Source: Wenzhouxiangella sp. 15190 | GTDB lineage: Bacteria > Pseudomonadota > Gammaproteobacteria > Xanthomonadales > Wenzhouxiangellaceae | Length of the DNA: 64,000 bases | Direction of reading: 5' to 3' | NCBI RefSeq assembly: GCF_003417465.1 | Contig: NZ_QVMV01000043.1 | Coordinates: 1 to 64,000, forward strand | Shown here: positions 15,784 through 25,470 of the stretch, piece by piece | Layout: every line of letters begins with the position of its first letter | How positions within the stretch are numbered: position 1 is the first letter of the stretch | Program-made: the position numbers and the translations under genes | Notes under the pieces: generated by a model | What the model was told of the DNA's origin: nothing | Database searches by the model: none | What the model saw: only the letters and a program-made list of their open reading frames with translations

Positions 15784-17145
15784 TTAGATGGCCTTGGAGC
15801 GCTGCAGTTCCGATTCATCGACCGCTTCGGCCTGCAGGTCGTATTCGTCGGCCCGGGTGATGCGCACCATCAGCGCGTCGCCGGGCTGCGGGTCGATCGC
15901 GCCGGATACGACCACCTGGCCGTCGATCTCCGGGGCGTCACCATAGCTGCGCGCAATGGCAATATCGCCCTCGATCGAGTCCACCAGGACCGGCTCGATG
16001 CCGCCCACACGCCGCTGCAGGCGGCGGGCGCTGATGGCGGACTGATGCTGCATGAACCTATGCCAGCGTTCCTCGGCGACTTCGTCGGGAACCGGATCGG
16101 GTAGTTCGTTGGCGGCCGCGCCTTCGACCGGTGAGTACTTGAAGCAGCCGACCCGGTCGAGTTGGGCTTCGTCGAGCCAGTCGAGCAATTGCCGGAAGTC
16201 GTCTTCGGTTTCGCCCGGGAAGCCGACGATGAAGGTCGAGCGGATGACGAGTTCGGGGCACTGCTTGCGCCATTTGTGAATACGCTCGAGCGTATTCTCG
16301 GCCGCGGCCGGGCGGCGCATGGCCTTGAGTACCGAGCGGCTGGCATGCTGGAAGGGGATGTCCAGGTAGGGCAGGATGCGCCCGGCGTTCATCAGTTCGA
16401 TGATGTTGTCGACGTGCGGGTAGGGATAGACGTAGTGCAGTCTCACCCAGATGCCCAGTTCACCCAGGGCGTCGCACAGATCGTACAGTCGGGTCTGGTA
16501 TTCGCGGTCGCGCCAGTAGTCGGTCTGGTATTTAAGATCGACGCCGTAGGCGCTTGTGTCCTGGCTGATCACCAGCAGTTCCTGCACACCGCGCTCGGCC
16601 AGTTGTTCGGCTTCGCGCATGACCATGCCCAGCGGGCGGCTGACCAGTCGGCCGCGCATCGAGGGGATGATGCAGAATCTGCACTTGTGGTTGCAACCCT
16701 CTGAAATCTTTAGGTATGCATAATGCTGCGGGGTCAATTTCAGCCCGCCGGGCGGCACCAGGTCGAAGCGCGGGTCGTGCGGTCGGGGCAGGTTCTGATT
16801 GACCGATCGCACCACGGCCTCGGCCTGGTGCGGGCCGGTGATGCCGAGCACTTTCGGATGAATGCGCGTGATGTCTTCGGGCTTGGCCCCCATGCAGCCG
16901 GTGACCAGCACCTTGCCGTTGGCGTTGAGCGCCTCCCCGATGCTCTCGAGCGATTCGGCCTTGGCCGAGTCGATGAAGCCGCAGGTGTTGACGACCACCA
17001 GGTCGGCGTCTTCGTGGGACGGCGCAATGTCGTAACCCTCGCTCTTAAGACGCGAGACGATATCCTCGGAGTCCACCAGGGCCTTGGGGCAGCCCAGGGA
17101 GACCAGGCCGACCGACGGTCGCTTGTGGGATTGGGGTTGCGTCAT
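15784..17145 (-). CDS. rimO: Ribosomal protein S12 methylthiotransferase RimO
   Basis: This 453-residue enzyme methylthiolates Asp88 of ribosomal protein S12. It has the N-terminal MTTase domain ([16 protein letters not shown], with further cysteines in [11 protein letters not shown] and TGCMGA holding one iron-sulfur cluster). The radical-SAM motif CNHKCRFC (about 155-162) holds the second cluster, and a C-terminal TRAM domain follows (about 380-445). [12 protein letters not shown] and [13 protein letters not shown] distinguish RimO from MiaB. Its start is directly followed upstream by a GTGTGAA repeat. Confidence 0.97.
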   Translation of the reverse strand: MTQPQSHKRPSVGLVSLGCPKALVDSEDIVSRLKSEGYDIAPSHEDADLVVVNTCGFIDSAKAESLESIGEALNANGKVLVTGCMGAKPEDITRIHPKVLGITGPHQAEAVVRSVNQNLPRPHDPRFDLVPPGGLKLTPQHYAYLKISEGCNHKCRFCIIPSMRGRLVSRPLGMVMREAEQLAERGVQELLVISQDTSAYGVDLKYQTDYWRDREYQTRLYDLCDALGELGIWVRLHYVYPYPHVDNIIELMNAGRILPYLDIPFQHASRSVLKAMRRPAAAENTLERIHKWRKQCPELVIRSTFIVGFPGETEDDFRQLLDWLDEAQLDRVGCFKYSPVEGAAANELPDPVPDEVAEERWHRFMQHQSAISARRLQRRVGGIEPVLVDSIEGDIAIARSYGDAPEIDGQVVVSGAIDPQPGDALMVRITRADEYDLQAEAVDESELQRSKAI

Positions 17146-17169
17146 GGGGGCGTATTCTACTCTGACGAG

Positions 17170-17369
17170 TAAAGTGTGAAGTGTTCAGTGTGAACGTCTG
17201 TAGTGTGAAGTGTAAAGTGTTAAGACTCAACGAGTTGGCTTTGTGCCAACACCTGACATGCAACAGCTAACATGGACCACATCACCCGCAAGTCGAAAAA
17301 TCCAAAACATGAACCATCAGCCTAACGCCCGCCACTTCACACTTCACACTGAACACTTCACACTTTCAA
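17170..17369. repeat. Full-length GTGTGAA-family element, copy 3
   Basis: Heptamer arms (17170-17224 and 17333-17369) enclose a core of about 110 bases. The core is about 80% identical by eye to the inverted core of copy 4 at 18195-18300 (shared CATGTTTTG, CTTGCGGGTG, GTGTTGG/AGC-CAAAGCC). The two copies flank the corrinoid-binding-like gene in opposite orientation. The element's right arm encodes the last residues and stop of that gene. Confidence 0.85.
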
Positions 17370-18117
17370 CGACTTCGCGCAACTTCCTGATCCCGTCGAT
17401 GAGCCTGGGCCCCGGCCTTCCCAGCCACGCCTCGCTGATGGGAAAGATTTGCTCGTTCGCGATTGCAGGGATGTTCGACCAGCCCTCGCGACGGCTGACG
17501 ATATGCGGCCGGTACTTGCTTTCGTCGACGCCGCACCAGCTCATCACCACCGCTTCGGGCGATGCTGCGCGGGCCATGTCGGTGTCGACTTCCAGGCTTT
17601 CGGCGTCGCGGTCGTGCCAGGGATTGATGCCGCCGGCTAGCCTGAGCATCTCGTTGACCCAGGAATGCTTGCCGGGGACGATCACGGGCTTGGGCCACCA
17701 TTCGACCAGGATCGGGACCGGTTCGTGGGCTGGCGGATCCGAGGCCAGTGCGGCCTCGAATTGCGCCGTCAGTTCTTCAGCTCGCTGCCGGGCATCGATA
17801 GCCTCGCCGATGCGACGTATATCGGCGGCCACATCCGCCAGGCCGTGAGGCCGGGTGACCAGCAGCGGCAGCCCGGCTTTCTCCATGCGCTCCAGGCAGC
17901 GTTCGTGTCCCGGAACGGTCAGGGAGGTGATCACCAGGTCCGGCTCGAGCGCGAGGATCTTTTCGACATCCACTTCCAGATCCGGCCCGATCCGCGGCAG
18001 GCGCTCGACCACCTCGGGCGGGTAATCGGAGTGATCGTCGACACCGACGAGCCAGTCGGCCCGGCCTAAGGCGCAGACGATCTCGGTGTTCGAACAAGTA
18101 TGGCTGACGATCCGCAT
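17344..18117 (-). CDS. BtuF-like periplasmic-binding-fold protein
   Basis: This 257-residue protein has the helical-backbone binding fold of vitamin B12/iron-complex receptors: VSHTCSNTEIVCALGRADWLVGVDDHSDYP, then LALEPDLVITS and EWWPKPVIVPGKHSWVNEMLRLAG. The start MRIVSHTCS at 18117 leaves no signal peptide, so it would be cytoplasmic, unlike BtuF. Such signal-less proteins are common in cobalamin-binding annotations. The last residues SVKCSV are encoded by the GTGTGAA repeat, which also gives the stop. No permease or ATPase neighbours are present. Confidence 0.75.
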   Translation of the reverse strand: MRIVSHTCSNTEIVCALGRADWLVGVDDHSDYPPEVVERLPRIGPDLEVDVEKILALEPDLVITSLTVPGHERCLERMEKAGLPLLVTRPHGLADVAADIRRIGEAIDARQRAEELTAQFEAALASDPPAHEPVPILVEWWPKPVIVPGKHSWVNEMLRLAGGINPWHDRDAESLEVDTDMARAASPEAVVMSWCGVDESKYRPHIVSRREGWSNIPAIANEQIFPISEAWLGRPGPRLIDGIRKLREVVESVKCSV

Positions 18118-18123
18118 GGCGGA

Positions 18124-18350
18124 TAGTGTGAAGTGTTCAGTGTGAAGTGTGAAGGTATGTAGTGTTAAGTGTGAAGTGTGAAGTGTGAAGTGGCGGACGT
18201 TGGACAGGTGGTGCATGTTTTGATTTTTTCGGCTTGCGGGTGGCGTGGCCCGTGTTAGGTGTTATGTGTTGGGTGTTAGCGCAAAGCCATCTCATTGATT
18301 CTTAACACTTTACACTTCACACTTTACACTCCTCTTTCACACTTCACACG
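18124..18350. repeat. Full-length GTGTGAA-family element, copy 4 (inverted to copy 3)
   Basis: Left heptamer arm 18124-18192, core 18193-18300, right arm 18301-18350. It spans the start side of the BtuF-like gene and reaches the stop of the MFS gene. With copy 3 it forms an inverted pair about 950 bases apart around one gene. Confidence 0.85.
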
Positions 18351-19669
18351 CGGAAACTATCCGCAGCGCGATGTCCGCGGGCTTCGTTGATTGGCCAGGC
18401 GGTGAGGATCGCGGCGCCAAACAAAACCAGACAAAAGACGATGGCGGTGGCCAGCCCCAGCCAGGCCTGGAGGAGCCCCAGGCCGAGGATGCCGAAGATG
18501 GCGGCCAGTTTGCCGGCCGTGCCCCAGAAGCCGAAGAACTCCGCGGCCTTGCCGCGCGGCGTGAGCATGCCGACCAGGGCCCGTCCGGCCGACTGGGACG
18601 AGCCCAGGCTCAGCCCGGCCAGCAGGCCGGCGAACAGGAAGACGTGCTGGGCCTGCCAGTTCAGGTCGAACCAGTCCCGGGCCAGGGCGGCCACCGTCGG
18701 CGTCTGCCAGATGGCGGTAATGGCCGCCAGCCAGAGGAAGAGGGTCAGCAGGTAGGTGAAGCGGGCACCCAGGCGATGCTGCAGCAGGCCGAATATGACC
18801 GCGCCGAGTGCGGCGGTGATCTGGACGGTGACGAACATGGCGATGCGGACCGACTCGTCCCAGCCGATGACCTGCGCGCCGTAGATGAACGCGAAGCTGA
18901 TGACGATGTAGATACCGGCCATCTTGAAGAAGATCGACACCAGCAACCAGCGCAGGTCGGGGAAATGCGCCGCCTGGGTAAAGGTGTTGGCCAGGCGTCG
19001 AAAACCGGCCCTGACGGCGGACTCGCCGGGTGTGAGTTCTCGTTGCCGTCCGCGGTCGCGCACCCACAGGAAAGTTGGAAGGGCCGTGATCAGGAAGAAG
19101 ACGGCTGCGAAGGGTCCGACCCAGCGCACGTTGTCGTAGTTGGCCAGGCTGACCTCGCCGAGAAAGAGCAGGGCGAAGGCCGTCGACACCAGCCCGCCGA
19201 TGTAACCGAGCGACCAGCCGAGCCCGGAGATCCAGCCCAGATCCTTTCGCGGCCCCAGACCGGGCAGGAAGCTGGCGATGAAGCCCTCGCCGATGGCATA
19301 GGCGAAGTTCGAGACGATGACCAGGATCATCGCCACCGTGATCCAGCCCGGCTCGACGAACCAGAGCAGGGCGGTGGCGACCACGGTGAGGGCGTAGCTG
19401 GCGAACAGGAAGGCCTTGCGCCGGCGGCTGTGGTCCATGATCGCGCCACAGATCGGGTTGGCAACGACCACCAGGGCGTAGGAGACAGCCAGCGCGATGC
19501 TCCAAAGCAGGTTGCCCAGGCGATAGTCGGGCCCGTCGCCGACGATCACGCGCGTGAACAGATCGCCGAAGACCACCGTGATGATCAACAGCGTGTAAGC
19601 CTGGTTGGCGAAGTCGAACATGGCCCAGCCGAAGATCTCTCTGGGGCGGGCACGTTTTTGGGTGACCAT
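18344..19669 (-). CDS. MFS transporter, UMF1/Atg22-like
   Basis: This 441-residue membrane protein has about 12 hydrophobic segments. The start GWAMFDFANQAYTLLIITVVF is the hallmark of the UMF1 (Atg22-like) branch of major facilitator transporters. An inner-loop motif (DHSRRRKAFLF) lies between segments 2 and 3. Substrates of bacterial members are mostly unknown; yeast Atg22 exports amino acids from vacuoles. The stop codon lies at the edge of the GTGTGAA repeat. Alternative names in databases are 'MFS transporter' or 'UMF1 family'. Confidence 0.85.
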   Translation of the reverse strand: MVTQKRARPREIFGWAMFDFANQAYTLLIITVVFGDLFTRVIVGDGPDYRLGNLLWSIALAVSYALVVVANPICGAIMDHSRRRKAFLFASYALTVVATALLWFVEPGWITVAMILVIVSNFAYAIGEGFIASFLPGLGPRKDLGWISGLGWSLGYIGGLVSTAFALLFLGEVSLANYDNVRWVGPFAAVFFLITALPTFLWVRDRGRQRELTPGESAVRAGFRRLANTFTQAAHFPDLRWLLVSIFFKMAGIYIVISFAFIYGAQVIGWDESVRIAMFVTVQITAALGAVIFGLLQHRLGARFTYLLTLFLWLAAITAIWQTPTVAALARDWFDLNWQAQHVFLFAGLLAGLSLGSSQSAGRALVGMLTPRGKAAEFFGFWGTAGKLAAIFGILGLGLLQAWLGLATAIVFCLVLFGAAILTAWPINEARGHRAADSFRV

Positions 19670-19682
19670 TACGTTTCAAGAA

Positions 19683-19806
19683 AGTAGTAAAAAGAAAATT
19701 TTGGGAACAGAAAATAGTGAATAGAAAATAGTGATGAACCGCCACAGAGGTTCGGAATGCTCCGAGGCTTCATTTCTATTTTCTATTTACTATTCTCTAT
19801 TTTCTC
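19683..19806. repeat. GAAAATAGT inverted low-complexity repeat
   Basis: The left arm (GAAAATAGTGAATAGAAAAT) and right arm (TATTTTCTATTTACTATTCT) are inverted and AT-rich, around a GC-richer centre (19737-19770). This is the same plan as the GTGTGAA family but an unrelated unit. It fills the gap between the divergent MFS and DksA-like genes. Confidence 0.75.
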
Positions 19807-19858
19807 CCTGACTAATGTCTGTTCGCCATCGGCTTTGCCGATCAGCTAGGATGAGGCA

Positions 19859-20194
19859 ATGACCGACTTCCAGCAACTCATCCGCCGGCTTATCGCTGAC
19901 CTCGAGGGCCGGGCCGAGTCCAGTCGTGAGGCGACGGCGACGGTGGAGCTGGACCAGACGCGACAGGGGCGGCTCAGCCGTATGGACGCGCTGCAAGGGC
20001 AGGCCATGGCCCAGGCGGCAGAGCGGCGTCGGGCGCATGAGATCCAGCGGCTGAAGGCTGCGCTGGCGCGTCTCGAGCGCGGCGAGTTCGGCGAGTGTCT
20101 GGAGTGCGGCGAGCCGATCGCCGAGGCGCGACTGCGCGCCGATCCCGGCGCGACGCTGTGCCTGGATTGCGCGAGCGAACGCGAGCGGGGCTAG
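19859..20194 (+). CDS. DksA/TraR-type zinc-finger protein
   Basis: This 111-residue protein has an N-terminal coiled coil (residues 5-70) and a C-terminal zinc finger with four cysteines (CLECG at about 79-83, LCLDC at about 100-104). Full DksA has about 150 residues and acidic coiled-coil-tip residues; this shorter form matches the TraR/YbiI-type members that may bind the RNA polymerase secondary channel. Its stop overlaps the convergent corA stop in the palindrome CTAG (20191-20194). Confidence 0.82.
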   Translation: MTDFQQLIRRLIADLEGRAESSREATATVELDQTRQGRLSRMDALQGQAMAQAAERRRAHEIQRLKAALARLERGEFGECLECGEPIAEARLRADPGATLCLDCASERERG

Positions 20195-21333
20195 ACCAGG
20201 AAACGTCGCCGGAACCACATATAAAGCCCGACGCCGAGGACGGCCATGAGGCCCAGCGCCCCGAAGTAACCCCACTCCCAGCCCAGTTCGGGCATGTTTT
20301 CGAAGTTCATGCCGTAGATGCCGGCAACGAAGGTCAGCGGGATGAAGATGCTGGCCATGACGGTCAGTGTCTGCATGGCCTGGTTGCTGCGCTGGGCGCT
20401 GAGCGACATGTGGAGTTCGATCAGGCTCGCGGCCAGCTCGCGCGTGGCGTCGACCATATCCTGCAGTTGTGTGGTGCGGTCGTGTACGTCCTGCAGGTAG
20501 ATGCGCAGCTGAGGCCGGAACATGGTTTCTTCGCGCAGTAATCTCGAGAGCAGGTCGCGCTGGCGCCAGCAAAGCCGGCTCAGGGCGATCAGGCCACGGC
20601 GTTGGTCATGGATCTCGGACAGGATCTCCGTACCGCGGCCTTCGAGGACCTGATCCTCCGTCTGGTCGATGCGCGCGGCAATGGCTTCGAGTACCGGAAA
20701 CAGGTTGTCGATGGCGACGTCAAGCAGGGTATAAGCCAGGTAATCCAGGGGATCGGTCCGCAGGCGGCTGTCGGGTCGCTCCAGTCGATCGTAGATGGGG
20801 GAAAACAGGCCACCCTGCCGCTCGCGAAAGCTCAATAGCCAGTCATCGCCGAGGGCCAGGCCCAGAGTGTCGAGGCCAGGATGACCATTTTCCGGATCGA
20901 GCTGCGGGACCTGGGTGACGACCAGGTGAACCCCCTCGGCGCTATCGGTCTTGGTCTGTGGTTCGCGGTTGACCAGGTCGGCGAGCATCAGGGGGTGCAG
21001 GGCGAATTCCTGTCCGATCGCCTTGAGCGTTTCATCGCTGCCGAAGCCGGTCAGGTCGATCCACAGGCGATCGCTGTTCGCCCGGGCATCGCGTAGCGTG
21101 GCCAGGTCCGGGTCGGTGAGGATTTCGACTTCGCTGCCGCGGAAGCATACGGCGGTCAGCCGGGTCGGCGCGGCCTCGGGATCGATGAACAGCGTGCCCG
21201 GTACGGTGCCGGGCGGACGGCGCGCCCCGGAAAGGGCCACGCCGAGCAGATGCTGTGCCGGCAGCGCGACGAGTTGGTGAACGAATCGCTTGCTCAGATC
21301 CTGGAGATGATTGAGCTGGTCCGTGATGCCCAT
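20191..21333 (-). CDS. corA: CorA-family divalent cation transporter
   Basis: This 380-residue protein is a CorA-type magnesium/cobalt channel. It has a long cytoplasmic N-terminal domain and stalk helix, then two C-terminal membrane segments. The signature YGMNFENMPELGWEWGYF lies between them (about 342-359), as in CorA. The usual CorA pentamer has the C-termini in the cytoplasm; here the end is FRRRFLV. The first 40 residues extend the family length slightly. ZntB is a less likely alternative because the loop closely matches CorA. Confidence 0.88.
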   Translation of the reverse strand: MGITDQLNHLQDLSKRFVHQLVALPAQHLLGVALSGARRPPGTVPGTLFIDPEAAPTRLTAVCFRGSEVEILTDPDLATLRDARANSDRLWIDLTGFGSDETLKAIGQEFALHPLMLADLVNREPQTKTDSAEGVHLVVTQVPQLDPENGHPGLDTLGLALGDDWLLSFRERQGGLFSPIYDRLERPDSRLRTDPLDYLAYTLLDVAIDNLFPVLEAIAARIDQTEDQVLEGRGTEILSEIHDQRRGLIALSRLCWRQRDLLSRLLREETMFRPQLRIYLQDVHDRTTQLQDMVDATRELAASLIELHMSLSAQRSNQAMQTLTVMASIFIPLTFVAGIYGMNFENMPELGWEWGYFGALGLMAVLGVGLYMWFRRRFLV

Positions 21334-21357
21334 GTGCCGCTTTCCTGACTTGTGTTC

Positions 21358-22182
21358 ATGTCAACCCTCGCCGAGAATGCCGCCATGGACGAATCGACGA
21401 AATCGCATCATACCGCGCTGATCACCGGTGGTGCATCGGGGCTGGGCGCCGCCATGGCGCGACGTTTCCATCAGGCCGGGTGGTCGGTGGTGGTTGCTGA
21501 CCGGGATGCCGAGGGGGCGCGTTCATTTGCCGACGAACTGGGAGAGCGGGCGTCGGACCTGGCCATGGACGTGACCCGCTGGGAAGACTGGGAGCACGCC
21601 CGTGAGCAGGTGGGTGAGGTGGATGTCCTGATCAACAACGCCGGTGTCGCCGTGGGCGGCTCCCTGGAAGAGACCCCGCTGGAAGACTGGCAGTGGGTCA
21701 TGGATATCGACCTGATGGGCGTGGTCGCCGGATGCAAGGCCTTCGTACCCGGTATGCGTGAGCGCGGCCGCGGGCACATCATCAATGTCGCTTCCTTTGC
21801 CGGGCTGGCCGGTGCGCCCCAGATCAACGCGTACGGCACGGCCAAGGCCGCGGTGATCGCCATGTCCGAGATGCTCAGGACCGAGCTCGCGCCGGCGGGT
21901 GTGCATGTTTCCGTGCTGTGCCCGGCCTTCGTGCGTACCCGATTGACCGAGACCATGCGCGCGCCCGACAGCGGATACCACAAACGCGTCGAGCGCTGGA
22001 TGGACAAGTCCGGGGTCAGTGCCGAGGACGTTTCCGAAACGGTGTACCGGGCCGTCGAGAAACCGCGTTTCATGCTGCTGACCCACGCCAATACGCGTTG
22101 GCTGTGGCGGCTCAAGCGGTGGTTCCCCAACCTCTACTTCCGTTTGATGATGCGCGGCGTTCGCCGCGCAACCCGACGCTGA
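21358..22182 (+). CDS. Short-chain dehydrogenase/reductase
   Basis: This 274-residue oxidoreductase has the classical SDR layout. The cofactor loop TGGASGLGAAMA lies near residues 25-36, NNAGVAVGG near 95, the serine in INVASFAG near 145, and the catalytic pair in YGTAK (Tyr about 161, Lys about 165). DRDAEGAR after strand 2 suggests NAD(H) or NADP(H) ambiguously. An ATG at 21385 would remove nine residues and is equally plausible; neither has a strong ribosome site. It ends four bases from the kbl stop on the other strand. Substrate unknown. Confidence 0.88.
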   Translation: MSTLAENAAMDESTKSHHTALITGGASGLGAAMARRFHQAGWSVVVADRDAEGARSFADELGERASDLAMDVTRWEDWEHAREQVGEVDVLINNAGVAVGGSLEETPLEDWQWVMDIDLMGVVAGCKAFVPGMRERGRGHIINVASFAGLAGAPQINAYGTAKAAVIAMSEMLRTELAPAGVHVSVLCPAFVRTRLTETMRAPDSGYHKRVERWMDKSGVSAEDVSETVYRAVEKPRFMLLTHANTRWLWRLKRWFPNLYFRLMMRGVRRATRR

Positions 22183-22186
22183 TCCG

Positions 22187-23380
22187 TCAGTCGATCACGC
22201 CCAGGCGTTTGCCAACCCGGGTAAAGGCGTCGACGGCCTGCTCGAGATGCTCGCGGGTGTGCGCTGCCGAGATCTGCGTTCGAATGCGTGCCTGGCCCTT
22301 GGGCACGACCGGGTAGAAGAAGCCGATCACGTAGATGCCTTCCTTGAGCAGTTCGTCGGCCATCTTCTGCGCCAGCGGGGCATCGTGCAGCATGACCGGC
22401 ACGATCGGGTGCTCGCCCGGCAGCAGTTCGAAGCCTGCGTCGGTCATGGCCTGACGGAAGAAACGGGTGTTTTCGGCCACACGATCGCGCAGCTCGCTCG
22501 ACTCGGTCAGCATCTCGAAGACCCTGAGGCTGGCGGCGACCAGGTGCGGCGCCAGGGAATTCGAGAACAGGTAGGGCCGCGAGCGCTGGCGCAGCATGTC
22601 GATGACCGGCTGGCTGGCCACGGTGAAGCCGCCCATGCCGCCGCCCAGAGCCTTGCCGAGCGTTGAGGTGAAGATGTCGACCTTGTCCATCACGCCATGA
22701 TGTTCGGCCGAGCCGCGGCCGGTGGGGCCGAAGAAGCCGGTGGCGTGACAGTCGTCGACCATTACCAGGGCGTCGTACTTTTCGGCCAGGGCGGTGATCT
22801 CGTCGAGCCTGGCCACGTAGCCGTCCATGGAGAACACGCCGTCGGTGGCGATCATGCGCGTGCGCTTGTCCTGGGTCTCTTTCAGGATGTCCTCGAGCGC
22901 GTCCATGTCGGAGTTGGGATAGCGGTAGCGCTCGGCCTTGCACAGGCGCACGCCGTCGATGATCGAGGCGTGGTTGAGCTGGTCGGAGATGATCGCGTCC
23001 TCCGGCCCCAGCAGCGGCTCGAACAGGCCGCCGTTGGCGTCGAAGCAGGCGGCATAGAGAATGGCGTCGTCCTTGCCGAAGTACTCGGCCAGGGTCTTCT
23101 CCAGCTGCTTGTGCAGATCCTGCGTGCCGCAGATGAAGCGCACCGAAGCCAGGCCGAAACCGTGATCATCCAGCGCTTCCTTGGCCGCGGCAATGACGTC
23201 GGGATTGTCGGCCAGGCCGAGGTAGTTGTTGGCGCAGAAGTTGAGGACCTTGCCGCCTTCGAGCGTTTCGATTTCGACACGCTGCGGCGTCGTGATCTGC
23301 CGCTCGCGCTTGTAAAGCCCGTCGGCCTCGATCTGCGCCAGTTCGTCTTGTAGCCGATTCAATGTTGTCTGATCACCCAT
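22187..23380 (-). CDS. kbl: 2-amino-3-ketobutyrate CoA ligase (glycine C-acetyltransferase)
   Basis: This 397-residue PLP enzyme splits 2-amino-3-ketobutyrate with CoA into glycine and acetyl-CoA, the second step of threonine breakdown. It has the alpha-oxoamine synthase signatures [47 protein letters not shown], and the PLP lysine in [14 protein letters not shown] (about 245). Length and sequence match Kbl closely. It lies downstream of tdh on the same strand; a repeat-filled gap (23381-23497) separates the two. Confidence 0.96.
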   Translation of the reverse strand: MGDQTTLNRLQDELAQIEADGLYKRERQITTPQRVEIETLEGGKVLNFCANNYLGLADNPDVIAAAKEALDDHGFGLASVRFICGTQDLHKQLEKTLAEYFGKDDAILYAACFDANGGLFEPLLGPEDAIISDQLNHASIIDGVRLCKAERYRYPNSDMDALEDILKETQDKRTRMIATDGVFSMDGYVARLDEITALAEKYDALVMVDDCHATGFFGPTGRGSAEHHGVMDKVDIFTSTLGKALGGGMGGFTVASQPVIDMLRQRSRPYLFSNSLAPHLVAASLRVFEMLTESSELRDRVAENTRFFRQAMTDAGFELLPGEHPIVPVMLHDAPLAQKMADELLKEGIYVIGFFYPVVPKGQARIRTQISAAHTREHLEQAVDAFTRVGKRLGVID

Positions 23381-23440
23381 TGCACCATCCTCGGTATTCC
23401 AGAATCTATTGGCTTGCGGAGAGAGCGTCGAGCAAGGTGC

Positions 23441-23465
23441 GGTCGGGGATGTGACCCCGACCTAC
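23441..23465 (-). repeat. REP-like hairpin between kbl and tdh
   Basis: On the minus strand it reads GTAGGTCGGGGTCACATCCC followed by CGACC, the same GTAGGTCGG head as the REPs flanking the RAYT gene. It is followed directly by a GTGTGAA repeat. Confidence 0.65.
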
Positions 23466-23466
23466 A

Positions 23467-23506
23467 AGCACCCACTTCACACTTCACTCTTCACACTTTA
23501 CACTTC
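23467..23506. repeat. GTGTGAA-heptamer cluster, copy 5 (single arm)
   Basis: Five inverse heptamers (TTCACAC type) lie at the end of tdh. The stop codon of tdh is inside the first unit. No opposite arm is present nearby. Confidence 0.75.
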
Positions 23507-24541
23507 TCCCGTCCAATCGCAGACGATCTTGCCGCACTGGCCCGAGGCCATCAGTTCGAAGCCCTTTTCGAAGTCGTCGATGGCGATCTGGTGGGTGAGC
23601 ACCTTGTGCAGCGGAAAGCCGGTGAGCACCATCTGGGTGATCTTGTACCAGGTCTCGTACATGCGCCGGCCGTAGATGCCGTGCACCTCCAGGCCCTTGA
23701 AGATGACCTGGTCCCAGTTGACGCCGGCGTCCTTGGGCAAGAGTCCCAGCAGGGCTACCTTGCCGCCGTTGTACATCAGGCTGAGCAGGTCGCGGAAGGC
23801 GTACGGGTTGCCCGACATTTCCATGGCCACGTCGAAACCGTCGATGTTGAGCTCTTCACGGATGTCGAGCAGGTTTTCGTTCTTGACGTTGACCGTGCGC
23901 GTCGCACCCATGTCGCGAGCGAGTTGCAGGCGGTAGTCGTTGACGTCGCTGACGACGATGTGGCGCGCACCAACGTGCTTGGCGATACCGGCAGCGATGA
24001 TGCCGATCGGGCCGGCACCGGTGATGAGCACGTCTTCGCCCACCAGGTCGAACTGCAGCGCGCAGTGCGCGGCATTGCCGAAGGGGTCGAAGAAAGCGGC
24101 CAGCTCGGACGGAATCTCGTCGGGGATCGGCCACAGATTGGTGACGGGCACGACCACGTACTCGGCGAAGCCGCCGTCGCGGTTGACGCCGATGCCCTCG
24201 GTGTTGGGGCAGAGGTGCGGCTTGCCTGCGCGGCAGTTGCGGCACACGCCGCAGACGACGTGACCTTCGGCGGAGACGCGCTGGCCTTCCTCGTAGCCCG
24301 ACACGCTCGCTCCGAGTGCCTTGATGCGTCCGACGAATTCGTGGCCCAGCACCAGCGGCGGACGAATCGTGCGCTGCGACCACTCGTCCCACTGATAGAT
24401 GTGCAGGTCGGTACCGCAGATCGAGGTCTTGTCCAGTTCGATCAGGACCTCGTTCGGGCCCGGCGTGGGAACGGGAACCTCGCGCAACTCCAGGCCGGGA
24501 GCGGCATCGGGCTTGACCAGCGCGCGCATGGTGCTCGTCAT
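23498..24541 (-). CDS. tdh: L-threonine 3-dehydrogenase
   Basis: This 347-residue medium-chain zinc dehydrogenase oxidises threonine to 2-amino-3-ketobutyrate. The catalytic zinc site is [13 protein letters not shown] (Cys about 42) with GHEFVG. Structural zinc cysteines are in [15 protein letters not shown] (about 97-111), and the NAD fold has [18 protein letters not shown] (about 175). It forms the threonine-to-glycine pathway with kbl just downstream. A TATAAT precedes the start by about 30 bases. The C-terminal GEV and stop overlap a GTGTGAA repeat. An ATG four codons later is an alternative start. Confidence 0.96.
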   Translation of the reverse strand: MTSTMRALVKPDAAPGLELREVPVPTPGPNEVLIELDKTSICGTDLHIYQWDEWSQRTIRPPLVLGHEFVGRIKALGASVSGYEEGQRVSAEGHVVCGVCRNCRAGKPHLCPNTEGIGVNRDGGFAEYVVVPVTNLWPIPDEIPSELAAFFDPFGNAAHCALQFDLVGEDVLITGAGPIGIIAAGIAKHVGARHIVVSDVNDYRLQLARDMGATRTVNVKNENLLDIREELNIDGFDVAMEMSGNPYAFRDLLSLMYNGGKVALLGLLPKDAGVNWDQVIFKGLEVHGIYGRRMYETWYKITQMVLTGFPLHKVLTHQIAIDDFEKGFELMASGQCGKIVCDWTGEV

Positions 24542-24571
24542 GGGATAACTCCGCTTGAAATAAGGTCGCCC

Positions 24572-24619
24572 ATTATAGTCGACAGACCCAATTCCCCGAG
24601 GAAGCTCTGAACAGTTCAG
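24572..24619 (-). promoter_or_regulatory. tdh promoter region with palindrome
   Basis: TATAAT on the minus strand (24577-24572) lies about 30 bases before the tdh start. A 13-bp palindrome CTGAAC-A-GTTCAG (24607-24619) sits about 30 bases upstream of it and could be an operator. No -35 is convincing. Confidence 0.4.
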
Positions 24620-24642
24620 TGCGAGCGCAAGGCCGCGGTGCC

Positions 24643-25425
24643 CTATCTCCGGCCGTTTGCAAGTGAATCGACCAGCGCGGGCAGCCAGGTTGCCGACGGT
24701 CCTGCGAGATGCCAGTCGGCCAGTTGGGTGAGTTCGTTTCCCTCCGGATTGATGTCGATCACGGTCGCCCCGGCACGGGCGGCCGTCACCGGCAGGCTGG
24801 CGGCCGGCTGCACGGCGCCGCTCGTCCCGGCGGTGATCATGACGTCGCAGGTCTCGGCGGCCGAGAATGCCGATTCGAGCATGTCGCGATCGAGCGCCTC
24901 GCCGAACCAGACGACATCGGGGCGCGCGAACCCCTCCGGGTGATGTGGCGAGGGCGGCGGCCTGTGCGCTCGGTGCTGCTCGATCCAGTCGGCGTCGATC
25001 GGCCGTTTGGTGCGCGAGCAGATGTTGCGCTGGATATTGCCGTGCAGTTCGAGCACATCGTTCGAGCCGGCCAGGGCGTGGAAGCCGTCCACGTTCTGGG
25101 TGACGGTCACCAGCCCGGGGATATGGCGCTGGAGCTCGGCCAGCGCCTCGTGGCCGGCGTTGGGGCGTGAGCGGGCAATGAGTTCACGGCGCCACTGGTA
25201 CCAGTCCCAGACCGTGGCCGGATCGCGCTCGAAGCCTTCGGGCGAGGCCAGCTCCATCGGGTCGTGCCTGGCCCACAAACCGGTCCGGGCCTCGCGGAAG
25301 GTCGGAATGCCGGACTCGGCGGAAACGCCGGCGCCGGTGAGCACGACAACCGCCCGTGCCCACGAGAGACACTCGACGAGGGTGTGGGGTATGCTTTGGA
25401 TATCGGTGCAGGGGGTGCGCGCCAT
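24643..25425 (-). CDS. cobB: Sir2-family NAD-dependent deacylase
   Basis: This 260-residue sirtuin has [14 protein letters not shown] (about 33-46), TQNVDGFH and the catalytic histidine in ELHGNI. A WYQWR segment (about 75-79) fits the YxxR motif of class III, SIRT5-like desuccinylases. The zinc module usually has four cysteines; here only the first (NICSRTKR) remains, so zinc is probably not bound in the usual way. The start at 25425 gives MARTPCTD and the usual length. It is divergent from the diguanylate cyclase gene. Confidence 0.87.
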   Translation of the reverse strand: MARTPCTDIQSIPHTLVECLSWARAVVVLTGAGVSAESGIPTFREARTGLWARHDPMELASPEGFERDPATVWDWYQWRRELIARSRPNAGHEALAELQRHIPGLVTVTQNVDGFHALAGSNDVLELHGNIQRNICSRTKRPIDADWIEQHRAHRPPPSPHHPEGFARPDVVWFGEALDRDMLESAFSAAETCDVMITAGTSGAVQPAASLPVTAARAGATVIDINPEGNELTQLADWHLAGPSATWLPALVDSLANGRR

Positions 25426-25470
25426 GATCACTCCGTTGCTCCGGGGCCAATTGTTGCACAGGGAGGCATC

